Source: Planctomycetales bacterium | GTDB taxonomy: Bacteria > Planctomycetota > Planctomycetia > Pirellulales > Thermoguttaceae | Length of the DNA: 9,116 nt | NCBI GenBank assembly: GCA_007127495.1 | Contig: SKZG01000481.1 | Location: 1 to 9,116, forward strand | Reading direction: 5' to 3' | Part shown: piece by piece, positions 1-8,263 of the stretch | Layout: each line of letters begins with the position of its first letter | Numbering within the stretch: position 1 is the stretch's first letter | Position numbers and translations under genes: made by a program | The notes under the pieces: model-generated | The model's database searches: none | What the model was told of the DNA's origin: nothing | Seen by the model: the letters and a program-made list of their open reading frames with translations, nothing else

Positions 1-364
1 TCCCGTTTCTTGCTAAACCGTTTCATTGTAACACCACTGGGTGGTTATTTCCATAGGCAGCCTCCGTTGGTCACCCATTTCAGCTTCTGCGCGCGTTGGC
101 GTCAGGCACGAAAGGCAATATAGCCAAGCTAGGGTGGATGTGCTGATTCGATGCACTCTTCGCTCGCGCGCACTGGAACTTCACCCACCCGCTCAGGTTG
201 GCCGAATGCTTAGCAAGGGATACGCGGCAGTCTCGGACGGACCGGCGGAGTGACGGCAAATTGCCCACGATGCCGCAAAGGCTGGGACGGCCCCTCCGCT
301 GGAGGGGTCCTCAGCGTTCCCACATGAACGCCTGCGCGGCCGCCGAACGCATTAGGAAAGAATC
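1..364. other. Stretch without a convincing gene
   Basis: This stretch holds no gene I can support. A 70-codon frame on the plus strand (41-253) and a 62-codon frame on the minus strand (80-268) overlap each other, lack recognisable motifs and have an irregular composition, so I treat both as chance. I looked for tRNA arms and for motifs of RNase P, SRP RNA and tmRNA and found none. A short hairpin (ACCAC at 33-37, GTGGT at 41-45) and a stronger GC-rich stem-loop (289-309) are visible. The last bases carry the ribosome binding site of the next gene. Confidence 0.5.
289..309 (+). terminator. GC-rich stem-loop, possible terminator or leader hairpin
   Basis: CCCCTCC (291-297) and GGAGGGG (301-307) form a perfect 7-bp stem with a GCT loop. 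A G-U and a G-C pair at the base extend it. There is no T tract after it, so it is not a classical intrinsic terminator. It could end a transcript coming from upstream or sit in the leader of the gene starting at 365. An outer arm (284-289 with 315-321, one bulge) may lengthen the structure. Confidence 0.4.
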
Positions 365-1540
365 GTGTCGCTGAATTGCTCCAACCAGTTCCGTCGCAGT
401 GGTCAGCGCGACGACCGCCGCCGGCTGCTCCTCAACGAGGGGTATGGCCGCGGCAGAGCGAGCGGTTCAGCGAGATGCGCGCGCCCGGAGGACGCGAAAG
501 ACGCATTTGGCCGAAAAACACCGCACTATGGCCAGGAAGCCCTTGCCGAACAACCGCGAGTTACCGATCTCGTCCCGCGCCGCCTGCCCGCGCATTGCCT
601 CCTGCTGTTCGCCGGAATGGCGGCGATGGGGGGGATCGGGCTATTGTACGCTTGGATGCCTCGCTTGGAGCCCTGGACATCCGGCGGCCGGATCGCGGCG
701 TTCGATTTGGCCGGCCGGGGCAATTTGGCCGCTTGGTTTTCGTCGTCGGCGCTCCTGGCCGCGTCGGTCGCGTCGGTGCTGGTGTACTCCGTGCGCCGGT
801 ACAAAACGGACGATTACCGAGGCTACTACCGAATCTGGCTGTGGGCCGCCACGTTTTGGTTGGTGATGAGCATCGACACAACGGCCGGCCTGCGCGAGGG
901 CTTCAAAGACGTCCTGACACAGCTTACCGGTACGGCCGTGTACGGTGATGGAACCGCGTGGTGGGCCGTCCCGTACCTGGTGCTGCTCAGCGCGCTGGGC
1001 TCGCGGCTAATCGTCGATACCTGGCCTGCACGCCTCTCGACGGCGGCCCTGTTGGTCGCGGGGGCGTGCCTCGCCTCGGCCGTGGTCGCGCAGGTGGGTT
1101 GGGTGCGCGCCGAGACCGCCGCCGGCGTGCCGATGTTCGCTCGCGGTGCGGAAATGCTCGGCTGCTGGATGCTGTTCGTGGCCACCGCATTGCATGCCCG
1201 GTATGTTCTGCTCGATGCCGCCGGGCTTCTGCCCCGCCGGGCGCCGAAGGCGGCCGGTTCGCCGGCGAACCGATCGTGCGAAGAAGATGCCTTGTGCGAA
1301 GCTGCCGAGTTGGAGGCTGTGGGCCCCGAGGAGTGGATCGCCATCGACTCGCCGCATCAATCGCCCGCCCCTGTGCTGCGGCGTCGTTCCGAACCCAAGC
1401 CGGAGCCCGAGTTCGACGCCGCCGAAGCGGCGGCCGCAGTCGGACGAAGGCTGACCAAGCAGGAGAAAAAAGCGTTGCGGGCGCGGCTGATGCGCGAGCG
1501 CCTTCAGAACGAGCAGTCGCAGCAGCGCAAATGGACCTGA
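365..1540 (+). CDS. Polytopic membrane protein of unknown function
   Basis: I do not assign a function. The 391-residue product has an Arg-rich, hydrophilic N-terminus (1-74) and then about six hydrophobic segments near residues 75-97, 121-142, 157-172, 197-217, 224-246 and 262-283. A hydrophilic tail follows, with an acidic and Pro-rich part (305-350) and a basic end (361-391, rich in Lys, Arg and Gln). Between the first segments lie soluble stretches such as GGRIAAFDLAGRGNLAAWFS and RRYKTDDYRGYYRIW, which look conserved in kind. The family resembles planctomycete-specific hypothetical proteins known to me, which is inference. The GTG start is supported by AGGAAAG (354-360) at good spacing, but the odd composition of residues 1-60 leaves open a start closer to the first membrane segment. 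It stands alone: gltX follows after 98 bases with its own promoter. Confidence 0.72.
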   Translation: MSLNCSNQFRRSGQRDDRRRLLLNEGYGRGRASGSARCARPEDAKDAFGRKTPHYGQEALAEQPRVTDLVPRRLPAHCLLLFAGMAAMGGIGLLYAWMPRLEPWTSGGRIAAFDLAGRGNLAAWFSSSALLAASVASVLVYSVRRYKTDDYRGYYRIWLWAATFWLVMSIDTTAGLREGFKDVLTQLTGTAVYGDGTAWWAVPYLVLLSALGSRLIVDTWPARLSTAALLVAGACLASAVVAQVGWVRAETAAGVPMFARGAEMLGCWMLFVATALHARYVLLDAAGLLPRRAPKAAGSPANRSCEEDALCEAAELEAVGPEEWIAIDSPHQSPAPVLRRRSEPKPEPEFDAAEAAAAVGRRLTKQEKKALRARLMRERLQNEQSQQRKWT

Positions 1541-1580
1541 GCCGGTTCGGCCCCTCCCCATCCTCCGTAGCCGACATCGC

Positions 1581-1589
1581 TGGTATACT
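1581..1589 (+). promoter_or_regulatory. Extended -10 promoter for gltX
   Basis: TGGTATACT is an extended -10 element (TG, one base, then TATACT at 1584-1589). No good TTGACA-like -35 lies 16-18 bases upstream, which fits extended -10 promoters. Transcription would start near 1596 and leave a leader of about 43 bases before the gltX ATG at 1639. That leader has no clear Shine-Dalgarno sequence. Confidence 0.5.
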
Positions 1590-1638
1590 TTCTCCTCGCT
1601 GACGACCTTCCCGACCACGACCCCACGACCATCTGCGT

Positions 1639-3201
1639 ATGTCTACCACTCGCACCCGCTTCGCTCCCAGTCCGACCGGTTACTTGCACATCGGCGGTGT
1701 CCGCACTGCGCTGTTTTGTTGGCTCTTTGCCAGAAAACATGGAGGGCAGTTCATCCTCCGTATCGACGACACCGACCAACAGCGGAACGTCCAGGAAGCC
1801 TTGGAGCCGATCCTGCACGGGCTGCGCTGGCTGGGGATCGACTGGGATGAAGGTCCTGACGTGGGCGGGCCGCACGGGCCGTATTACCAGTCGCTGCGGT
1901 GGAAGTGGTACGAGGAGGCGGCCGAACGGTTGCTCGCCTCCGGCCACGCATACCGCGACTACGCCCGAACCGAGGAGGTCCAGGCCGAGCGCGAGGCCGC
2001 GCAGCGCGAAAAGCGGCCCTTCGTGGCCAGTCGCCGGTTCATAGCCGAAACCGACGCTGACGCCCGGCGCTTCGAGGCCGACGGGCGGAAGGCGGTCGTC
2101 CGGCTCAAAATGCCGCGTGAGGGAAACCTCGTCGTCAACGACCTGATTCGCGGCCCCGTCGACTTCGAATGGGCCCAGGAACAGGACCACGTCATCCGGC
2201 GGGCGGACGGCTCCTGCCTGTACCACCTGGCCAGTACGGTGGACGACCATGCCATGCAAATCACCCACGTCATTCGGGCTGAGGAGCATCTGTCCAACAC
2301 GCCGCGCCAGGTGTTCATCGCCCAGGCCCTGGGCTACGAACTACCCCAGTATGCGCATTTGCCCTTCGTGGCCGAACCGGGCAGCAAGACGAAGCTAAGC
2401 AAGCGAAAGCTGGCCAAATACTTGAAAAACCGCGAATTCGCCCAACTGCTCGAGCACGGCCGGCGCATTGCCGACCGCATCGGCGTGCCGGCCGACCCGG
2501 AGGCATTCAATCCCGTCATTGTCGGCTTTTACGAAAAGGTGGGCTATCTGCCCGAGGCGCTGCTGAACTATCTTGCCCTGCTGGGTTGGTCGCTCGACGA
2601 GCGCACCGAACACTTCGGCCGCGACCAGTTGATCGAGCATTTTTCGCTGGAGCGGGTGAACCGCGCGCCGGCCGGCTTCGATCCGGCCAAGCTCTCGGCA
2701 TTCCAGCAATGGCACTTCAACCAGCTTGGCACGGAGCAAAAAGCCACCCTCGCCCTGCCGTTCCTGCAGCGGGCCGGGTTGGTTCCCGCACCCGCCGGCG
2801 GCGATGCTGAACGGCTTGTGGAGCGCGTCATGGCGGCCGCCGGCGACCGGCTGCGGGTTGCGGGCGATATTGTCGCATTCGACGAGTTCTTCGTCCCCGA
2901 CGATCAACTGCTGTACGACCCGAAGGCGGTCGACAAACGGCTTCGCAAAGAGGGCGCGGCAGACCTGCTCCGCAAGTACCGCGAGCGCTTGGCGACCCTG
3001 GAAACGTTCGATCCGGAAACGCTCGAACACGACATGCACGCGTTCCTAGAGGCCGAGGGAATCCAAGTGGGCCAAATCATTCACGCCGTACGCGTAGCCG
3101 TTACCGGCAAGCAGGCAGGCTTGGGCATGTTCGATGCCCTCGCCCTGCTCGGCCGCGACCGCGCCCTCCGACGCATCGACCGGGCACTCGTCTTGACGTA
3201 A
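1639..3201 (+). CDS. gltX: Glutamyl-tRNA synthetase
   Basis: This cytosolic class I aminoacyl-tRNA synthetase charges tRNA-Glu with glutamate using ATP. The 520-residue protein opens with [19 protein letters not shown], whose HIGG at 17-20 is the HIGH signature. RIDDTD (41-46) and the KLSKR loop (252-256, KMSKS equivalent) follow, then [16 protein letters not shown] (303-318) and an all-helical anticodon-binding C-terminal region to residue 520. Between KLSKR and YLPEAL there are 46 residues, where E. coli GltX has about 13. This is an insertion of about 33 residues, probably lineage-specific. The full length excludes the short GluQ-type paralogue. Whether it also charges tRNA-Gln cannot be read from the sequence. 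The ATG at 1639 directly precedes the conserved N-terminus. It converges with rsmA, 58 bases away. Confidence 0.97.
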   Translation: MSTTRTRFAPSPTGYLHIGGVRTALFCWLFARKHGGQFILRIDDTDQQRNVQEALEPILHGLRWLGIDWDEGPDVGGPHGPYYQSLRWKWYEEAAERLLASGHAYRDYARTEEVQAEREAAQREKRPFVASRRFIAETDADARRFEADGRKAVVRLKMPREGNLVVNDLIRGPVDFEWAQEQDHVIRRADGSCLYHLASTVDDHAMQITHVIRAEEHLSNTPRQVFIAQALGYELPQYAHLPFVAEPGSKTKLSKRKLAKYLKNREFAQLLEHGRRIADRIGVPADPEAFNPVIVGFYEKVGYLPEALLNYLALLGWSLDERTEHFGRDQLIEHFSLERVNRAPAGFDPAKLSAFQQWHFNQLGTEQKATLALPFLQRAGLVPAPAGGDAERLVERVMAAAGDRLRVAGDIVAFDEFFVPDDQLLYDPKAVDKRLRKEGAADLLRKYRERLATLETFDPETLEHDMHAFLEAEGIQVGQIIHAVRVAVTGKQAGLGMFDALALLGRDRALRRIDRALVLT

Positions 3202-3213
3202 ACTTCCCATCAG

Positions 3214-3234
3214 CCGCAACGCGCTAGCGTCCGG
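3214..3234. terminator. Possible bidirectional hairpin between gltX and rsmA
   Basis: Only 58 bases separate the convergent stops of gltX and rsmA. Within them ACGC (3219-3222) pairs with GCGT (3227-3230) across a GCTA loop, and CCG (3214-3216) pairs with CGG (3232-3234) outside a small internal loop. The core contains the 8-base palindrome CGCTAGCG. No T tract follows on either strand, so termination is a guess based on position. Confidence 0.3.
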
Positions 3235-3259
3235 TTCGATAACAACGGAACACTTGACC

Positions 3260-4159
3260 CTACGGCTGGCCATGGCACGCCGCGCAAAGACGCAGCATGG
3301 TGGCAACGTCGAGTTGCTCTGCGCGGGCATGGGCCGAGAGGCCGACCGCCCCGAGCACGGCGTCGACCTGGGCTTTGTCAAACTGCCCCTGCATCATGCT
3401 CAGCAACTGGCCGCGCAGCAACTTGCGCCGGTGGCGGAACAGGGACCGGGTGAATTCGTGAAACAGAGCACGGTCGGCTATCTGAGCGCGGCGACCGGGA
3501 TCCAGAACGATCCGAACAATGGCCGACTCGACCTTTGGGCGGGGCCAAAAGGCGCTCGGTGGCAGGATGCGCACCACCTCGGCCTCGCACTGGCTTTGCA
3601 CCCAAATGCTTAGCGCCCCGTAGTCCTTGGTGCCCGGCCGGGCGGTCAACCGCTCCGCCAATTCCTTCTGCACGGTCACGATCATCGAATGGGGCGCGCG
3701 CTCCAGTGCCAGCAGGTTGCCGATGACGGGCGTGGCCGCGCTGTACGGAAGGTTCGCCACGAGCTTGAAGCGGCGCCCCGGCGCCGCGTCGAGGGCTTCC
3801 CACACGGCGTCAAGAACGGCCGGATTGAGCCGGTTCTTATTCTGCAGCGCGTCGAGCTGGAGCATGGTCACGTTTTCCAGCGTGTACAGCTCCTCGCTGG
3901 CAAGCTGGAACAACTGCCGGTCGATCTCGACGGTCACTACGGCGGCCACGCGCGGGGCCATCCACTGCGTGAGCGAGCCGGTGCCGGTGCCCACTTCGAG
4001 CACGACGTCGTGCGGCTCCAATTGCGCCGCTTCCACCAGGATATCGAGCAGGTTCAAGTCGACCAGAAAGCTTTGGCCGTAACGCGCGCGCGGTCGCACA
4101 CCCGCTTGTTCGAAGCGCCGGCGGAGGAAGGAAGCGGTTTGCCTGGCAGGTGCGTTCAC
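3260..4159 (-). CDS. rsmA: 16S rRNA (adenine-N6,N6)-dimethyltransferase KsgA/RsmA
   Basis: RsmA dimethylates two adjacent adenines in the 3'-terminal hairpin of 16S rRNA (A1518 and A1519 in E. coli numbering) using S-adenosylmethionine, late in 30S assembly. The 299-residue product has GQSFLVDLNLLDILVEAA (28-45), the SAM-binding VLEVGTGTGSLT (53-64), acidic motif VEID (77-80), catalytic NLPY (136-139), QKELAERLTA (164-173) and a C-terminal helical domain with FRHRRKLLRG (241-250). The frame stays open far upstream inside ribE, but that extension is a shadow. I choose GTG at 4159, which overlaps the ribE stop as GTGA and gives an N-terminus of normal length. A second GTG two codons upstream (4165) is possible. 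Translation is probably coupled to ribE. Confidence 0.95.
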   Translation of the reverse strand: MNAPARQTASFLRRRFEQAGVRPRARYGQSFLVDLNLLDILVEAAQLEPHDVVLEVGTGTGSLTQWMAPRVAAVVTVEIDRQLFQLASEELYTLENVTMLQLDALQNKNRLNPAVLDAVWEALDAAPGRRFKLVANLPYSAATPVIGNLLALERAPHSMIVTVQKELAERLTARPGTKDYGALSIWVQSQCEAEVVRILPPSAFWPRPKVESAIVRIVLDPGRRAQIADRALFHEFTRSLFRHRRKLLRGQLLSMMQGQFDKAQVDAVLGAVGLSAHARAEQLDVATMLRLCAACHGQP

Positions 4160-4755
4160 GTCCACTCCCGGCTTTCGATCAGACGCTCGACGTACTTGGC
4201 CAGAATATCGGTTTCCAGGTTCACGCGGTCGCCCAACTTCATGGGGCCAAGCGTTGTGACGGCCAGCGTATAGGGGATCAGCGCCACGCTGAACCGCTCC
4301 GGCTCGCTCTCGACGATGGTCAGGCTCACGCCATCGACGGCAATCGAGGCCTTGGGGGCCATTTGGCGGGCGATCGCGGGCGAGATGGAGAACCAGAACT
4401 CCGACCATTCGCCCTGGTCGTTGCGCTCGATGAGCTGCCCGGTGCCGTCGATGTGTCCGCTGACGAAATGCCCGCCCAGCCGGTCGGCGACCTTCAATGC
4501 CCGCTCCAGATTCACCGGGCTGCCCACCTTCAGATCGCCGAGGTTGGTTCGCTTGAGGGTTTCCGGTCCGGCCTGGAACGCCATGGTTTCCGAATCGGCG
4601 GCCACGACCGTAAGGCAGCACCCGTTGATGGACACACTATCGGCCACCGCCGTCTCGCCGGCGATCTTCGGTTCGCGAACAACCAGCGTGCAGCCGGGCG
4701 GCTCGTCGCGCAACTCAGCCACTTTGCCGAGCGATTCCACAATACCTGAAAACAT
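4156..4755 (-). CDS. ribE: Riboflavin synthase, alpha chain
   Basis: This enzyme converts two molecules of 6,7-dimethyl-8-ribityllumazine into riboflavin and a pyrimidine that is recycled by lumazine synthase. The 199-residue product carries both lumazine-binding repeats. The first (about 1-87) opens with MFSGIVE and contains DSVSINGCCLTVV (39-51). The second (about 98-190) contains GGHFVSGHIDGTG (94-106) and ASIAVDGVSLTIV (136-148) and ends near VNLETDILAKYVERL (178-192). The length is normal for the family. I start at ATG 4755 because AGGGAG lies just upstream at good spacing and MFSGIVE is the usual N-terminus; a GTG at 4782 would add nine unlikely residues. The gene (ribE in most bacteria, ribC in E. 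coli) lies behind a large terminator-like palindrome and overlaps rsmA by four bases. No FMN riboswitch is visible before it. Confidence 0.96.
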   Translation of the reverse strand: MFSGIVESLGKVAELRDEPPGCTLVVREPKIAGETAVADSVSINGCCLTVVAADSETMAFQAGPETLKRTNLGDLKVGSPVNLERALKVADRLGGHFVSGHIDGTGQLIERNDQGEWSEFWFSISPAIARQMAPKASIAVDGVSLTIVESEPERFSVALIPYTLAVTTLGPMKLGDRVNLETDILAKYVERLIESREWT

Positions 4756-4786
4756 CCGATTTCTCCCTGCGTTGGTGCACACTCAC

Positions 4787-4888
4787 AAAAAAACCTCTTC
4801 CGTTTCTAGGTACAGGGCATAATTTAGTAGGCACACGCCGCTGTGCCGTCCCTAAAACAAAGGATGGCTGCACCTGGAAACGGAAGAG
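4787..4888 (-). terminator. Large palindrome plus T7: terminator or attenuator between pssA and ribE (element A)
   Basis: Read on the minus strand, the arm at 4888-4872 pairs with 4812-4796 over 17 positions with one C-A mismatch. GG and then seven T residues (4793-4787) follow, the signature of an intrinsic terminator. The 59-base inner region folds further: AGGG/CCCT (4814-4817 with 4850-4853) encloses a 6-bp hairpin, GGCACA with TGTGCC (4830-4835 with 4842-4847). The stem begins two bases after the pssA stop codon, so it would end the psd-pssA transcript. Only about 31 bases lie between the T tract and the ribE ATG, too few for a normal promoter. ribE-rsmA may therefore depend on read-through or on a promoter within the element. 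It resembles the eno leader at 6854-6947. Confidence 0.75.
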
Positions 4889-4890
4889 CC

Positions 4891-5709
4891 TCAAAAAAGC
4901 GACTCTTTCCGTTCACGTCGCTCCACATAACGTTGCCAAGCATACCGCGCCGGGCCCGATAACACAAACGCGCAGCACACCAGGGGCACTGCGTAGCCCC
5001 GAATGACCATAATGGCCAACAGGGCAAACACCACGGCCACCACGTGGGCGAAGCTGCGCTGGCCGCGAACCACTTGGTTGACCACGTGCGGGTACGGCAC
5101 GCGCGACACCATCAGGCCGGCCACCAGCACGGCAAAAAAGGGCAGCACAATTTGCAGCGCGTGGTCGATGTGCTGCGCGTACCACAACGGACCTTCGTCT
5201 TTCCGAAGCGCATAGAACATGATGGCAAAACTGGCGATGGCCGCCGCGCCCGCAGGCGACGGAAGCCCGCTGAAATGCAAGTGATCGTCGTCCTCGTTGG
5301 TTTCCAGCGTAAATCGGGCAAGCCGCAGCGCCACGCATACCGCGTACGTTGCCGCGATCACCCAAATCGCCTGCCGATGCATGTGGGCGAACCGGGGGCA
5401 CATTTTCACGAGCAGGAATCCCGGCGCCACGCCGAAGGTGACCAGGTCGCACAGGCTGTCCAGTTGCGCCCCGAAGTCGCTGGACGTTCGCGACAGGCGC
5501 GCCACATAGCCGTCCAACGCGTCGAACACCATGCCCAGGAAAATCAGCCAGCCGCTGATCATCACGTTGGTCGTGTCGGCCAGATCGGTTCCAATCCCGT
5601 CCGGCTTGTCCACCCGCGACGCCACCACAATCGCAAAAAACCCGCACACCAGGTTGCCCAGCGTCAAGAGGGTCGGAAAGACGGCCACGGTGCGCATGAT
5701 TCGGGTCAC
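4891..5709 (-). CDS. pssA: CDP-diacylglycerol--serine O-phosphatidyltransferase
   Basis: PssA transfers a phosphatidyl group from CDP-diacylglycerol to L-serine at the inner membrane, making phosphatidylserine and CMP. The 272-residue product shows the complete CDP-alcohol phosphatidyltransferase signature: D63, D66, G67, A70, R71, G80, D84 and D88 at the exact spacing D(x)2DG(x)2AR(x)8G(x)3D(x)3D. The N-terminal TLLTLGNLVCGFFAIVVA (13-30) and several later hydrophobic segments (about 112-127, 150-166, 186-203, 221-239 and 243-257) make it an integral membrane protein. The adjoining psd supports phosphatidylserine synthase over phosphatidylglycerophosphate synthase. The GTG start forms a GTGA overlap with the psd stop. 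An ATG four codons later (5697) is the alternative. A large terminator-like palindrome starts right after its stop. Confidence 0.93.
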   Translation of the reverse strand: MTRIMRTVAVFPTLLTLGNLVCGFFAIVVASRVDKPDGIGTDLADTTNVMISGWLIFLGMVFDALDGYVARLSRTSSDFGAQLDSLCDLVTFGVAPGFLLVKMCPRFAHMHRQAIWVIAATYAVCVALRLARFTLETNEDDDHLHFSGLPSPAGAAAIASFAIMFYALRKDEGPLWYAQHIDHALQIVLPFFAVLVAGLMVSRVPYPHVVNQVVRGQRSFAHVVAVVFALLAIMVIRGYAVPLVCCAFVLSGPARYAWQRYVERRERKESLF

Positions 5710-6665
5710 TCGTATTGGGCAAGCACGGTCGCGCCGGCGCGCACACGGTCGCCAACTTGGGCTTCGATGCGCAAGCCGTCGGTATCGGGCAGGACCAGTT
5801 CCGTGCGGGAGCCGAACTTGATCATGCCTAGTTTATGGCCCCGAGCGACGTCCTCGCCCGGTCGCAGGTCGCACACGATACGGCGGGCGATGGCGCCGGC
5901 GATTTGCCGGACGATCATCCTCCGATGCGGCGGCGCTTCCTCTTCCAACACGATGGATGTGTGCTCGTTGACCCGCGCACTGGCAGGGTCGAGGGCATTG
6001 CGAAACTCACCGGGCGAGTAACGCATGGCGATGACGCGCGCCGCCGCCGGCGACCGGTTGATATGGACGTTGAAAATGGAAAGGAAGATGCCGAGCCGAA
6101 CGGCCGGGCCGCCAAGGTCCGGGTCGTCGGCCAAACGAGTGATCTCCACGAGCTTCCCGTCGGCGGGCGAGACGATCATCCCGGGCCCTTCGGGGATCGT
6201 CCGCGGGGGATCGCGGAAGAACCAGACGACCAGCGCCAGCGGCACGGCGGCCACACAGCCAAGCGGCCACCAAATCCACGAAAGCCCGACGACTAGCGCC
6301 ACCAGCGGCCAACCGAACAACTGCAACTCGGCCAAGCCCCACCTTGCCAGGGGAATCCGCCTGCGCCAGGCGAATGGGTTGTCCGTTTCCTCCCAGTGAG
6401 CGGTACACTGGTTGCGGCAGTACTTCAGGTCGCGTGGGTCGAGGACTTCGTGCGGGGCGCCGTCCGTATCGCCTTGCCGGAGGCGGGCCATGCGTTCGAC
6501 GTAGCCGGGCCGTATCCGGCGCAGGTAGGCACGCCGCCATCGCCCCCAGAGTAGTTCCACCGTCATACCCACCCCCCCACCGGGCTGGACGCTACGGATA
6601 TTCTCCGGCAGGGGCTCAGGCATCGCGCGGCCGGCGGCGGCTTGATTGGTAGTGAAAGCGCTCAT
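5706..6665 (-). CDS. psd: Phosphatidylserine decarboxylase, pyruvoyl type, with N-terminal extension
   Basis: Psd decarboxylates phosphatidylserine to phosphatidylethanolamine. The 319-residue proenzyme has two hydrophobic stretches (about 111-132 and 134-150), then FFRDPPR (149-155), VSPADG (165-170) with the family's catalytic Asp at 168, and NVHINRSP (199-206) with H201. MIKFGSR (281-287) holds the self-cleavage site: cutting between G285 and S286 would leave a 34-residue C-terminal chain carrying the pyruvoyl group. The FGSR form marks the short soluble-like Psd class, usually a little over 200 residues. The extra 100 or so N-terminal residues include RRAYLRRIRPGYVERMARLR (44-63) and LDPRDLKYCRNQ (75-86), a block I associate with planctomycete homologues. 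The ATG at 6665 lacks a clear ribosome binding site. psd is first in its operon and overlaps pssA. Confidence 0.94.
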   Translation of the reverse strand: MSAFTTNQAAAGRAMPEPLPENIRSVQPGGGVGMTVELLWGRWRRAYLRRIRPGYVERMARLRQGDTDGAPHEVLDPRDLKYCRNQCTAHWEETDNPFAWRRRIPLARWGLAELQLFGWPLVALVVGLSWIWWPLGCVAAVPLALVVWFFRDPPRTIPEGPGMIVSPADGKLVEITRLADDPDLGGPAVRLGIFLSIFNVHINRSPAAARVIAMRYSPGEFRNALDPASARVNEHTSIVLEEEAPPHRRMIVRQIAGAIARRIVCDLRPGEDVARGHKLGMIKFGSRTELVLPDTDGLRIEAQVGDRVRAGATVLAQYE

Positions 6666-6699
6666 GGTTGGTTCATCGGTTCCGGAAACGGTTACTGCG

Positions 6700-6705
6700 A
6701 TTATA
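6700..6705 (-). promoter_or_regulatory. -10 element for psd-pssA
   Basis: On the minus strand this is a perfect TATAAT. The psd ATG at 6665 lies 34 bases downstream, which gives a leader of roughly 28 bases. I see no good -35 at 16-18 bases; the positions are occupied by the TATACT of the opposite promoter. The two promoters therefore overlap back to back, and expression of psd and eno may interfere. Confidence 0.45.
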
Positions 6706-6725
6706 ACCCCGTTCCCAGCGCCGTG

Positions 6726-6731
6726 TATACT
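6726..6731 (+). promoter_or_regulatory. -10 element upstream of eno
   Basis: TATACT in the context GTGTATACTC matches the -10 of the gltX promoter (GGTATACTT) in this window. No TTGACA-like -35 is seen at the normal distance. If used, it would produce a leader of about 240 bases containing the folded element at 6854-6947. Confidence 0.4.
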
Positions 6732-6764
6732 CCGTACGAGCTGGAATGGCGCATTTTAGGAACC

Positions 6765-6785
6765 CCCGCTAGGCAAGAGAGCGGG
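6765..6785 (+). other. Hairpin in the long eno leader
   Basis: CCCGCT (6765-6770) and AGCGGG (6780-6785) form a perfect 6-bp GC-rich stem with a 9-base loop. No T tract follows. It lies between the candidate promoter and the large folded element and could be part of a leader structure. Confidence 0.35.
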
Positions 6786-6815
6786 CTTGGGGCAAAATAC
6801 GACTAAATGCAGTAA

Positions 6816-8255
<1,440 letters not shown>

Positions 8256-8263
8256 TCGACTTT

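Noticed and set aside
41..253. Small 70-codon gene at the left edge
   Set aside because: There is no ribosome binding site, motif or plausible composition, and an opposite-strand frame overlaps it.
1504..2289. 261-codon frame on the minus strand over gltX
   Set aside because: It lies antisense to well-conserved gltX sequence and has no recognisable motif; long shadow frames are common at this GC content.
3228..3245. tRNA T-arm-like GGTTCGA
   Set aside because: The flanking bases do not form a 5-bp T stem and no acceptor or anticodon arm can be built around it.
4160..4621. N-terminal extension of RsmA by about 154 residues
   Set aside because: The extension is ribE read in another frame. 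The family length and the GTGA junction place the start at 4159.
4756..4890. FMN riboswitch before ribE
   Set aside because: The conserved RFN core (a GGGGCAGGGTGAAA-like segment and its partner strands) is absent on the minus strand. The structure here is a single long stem with a T tract.
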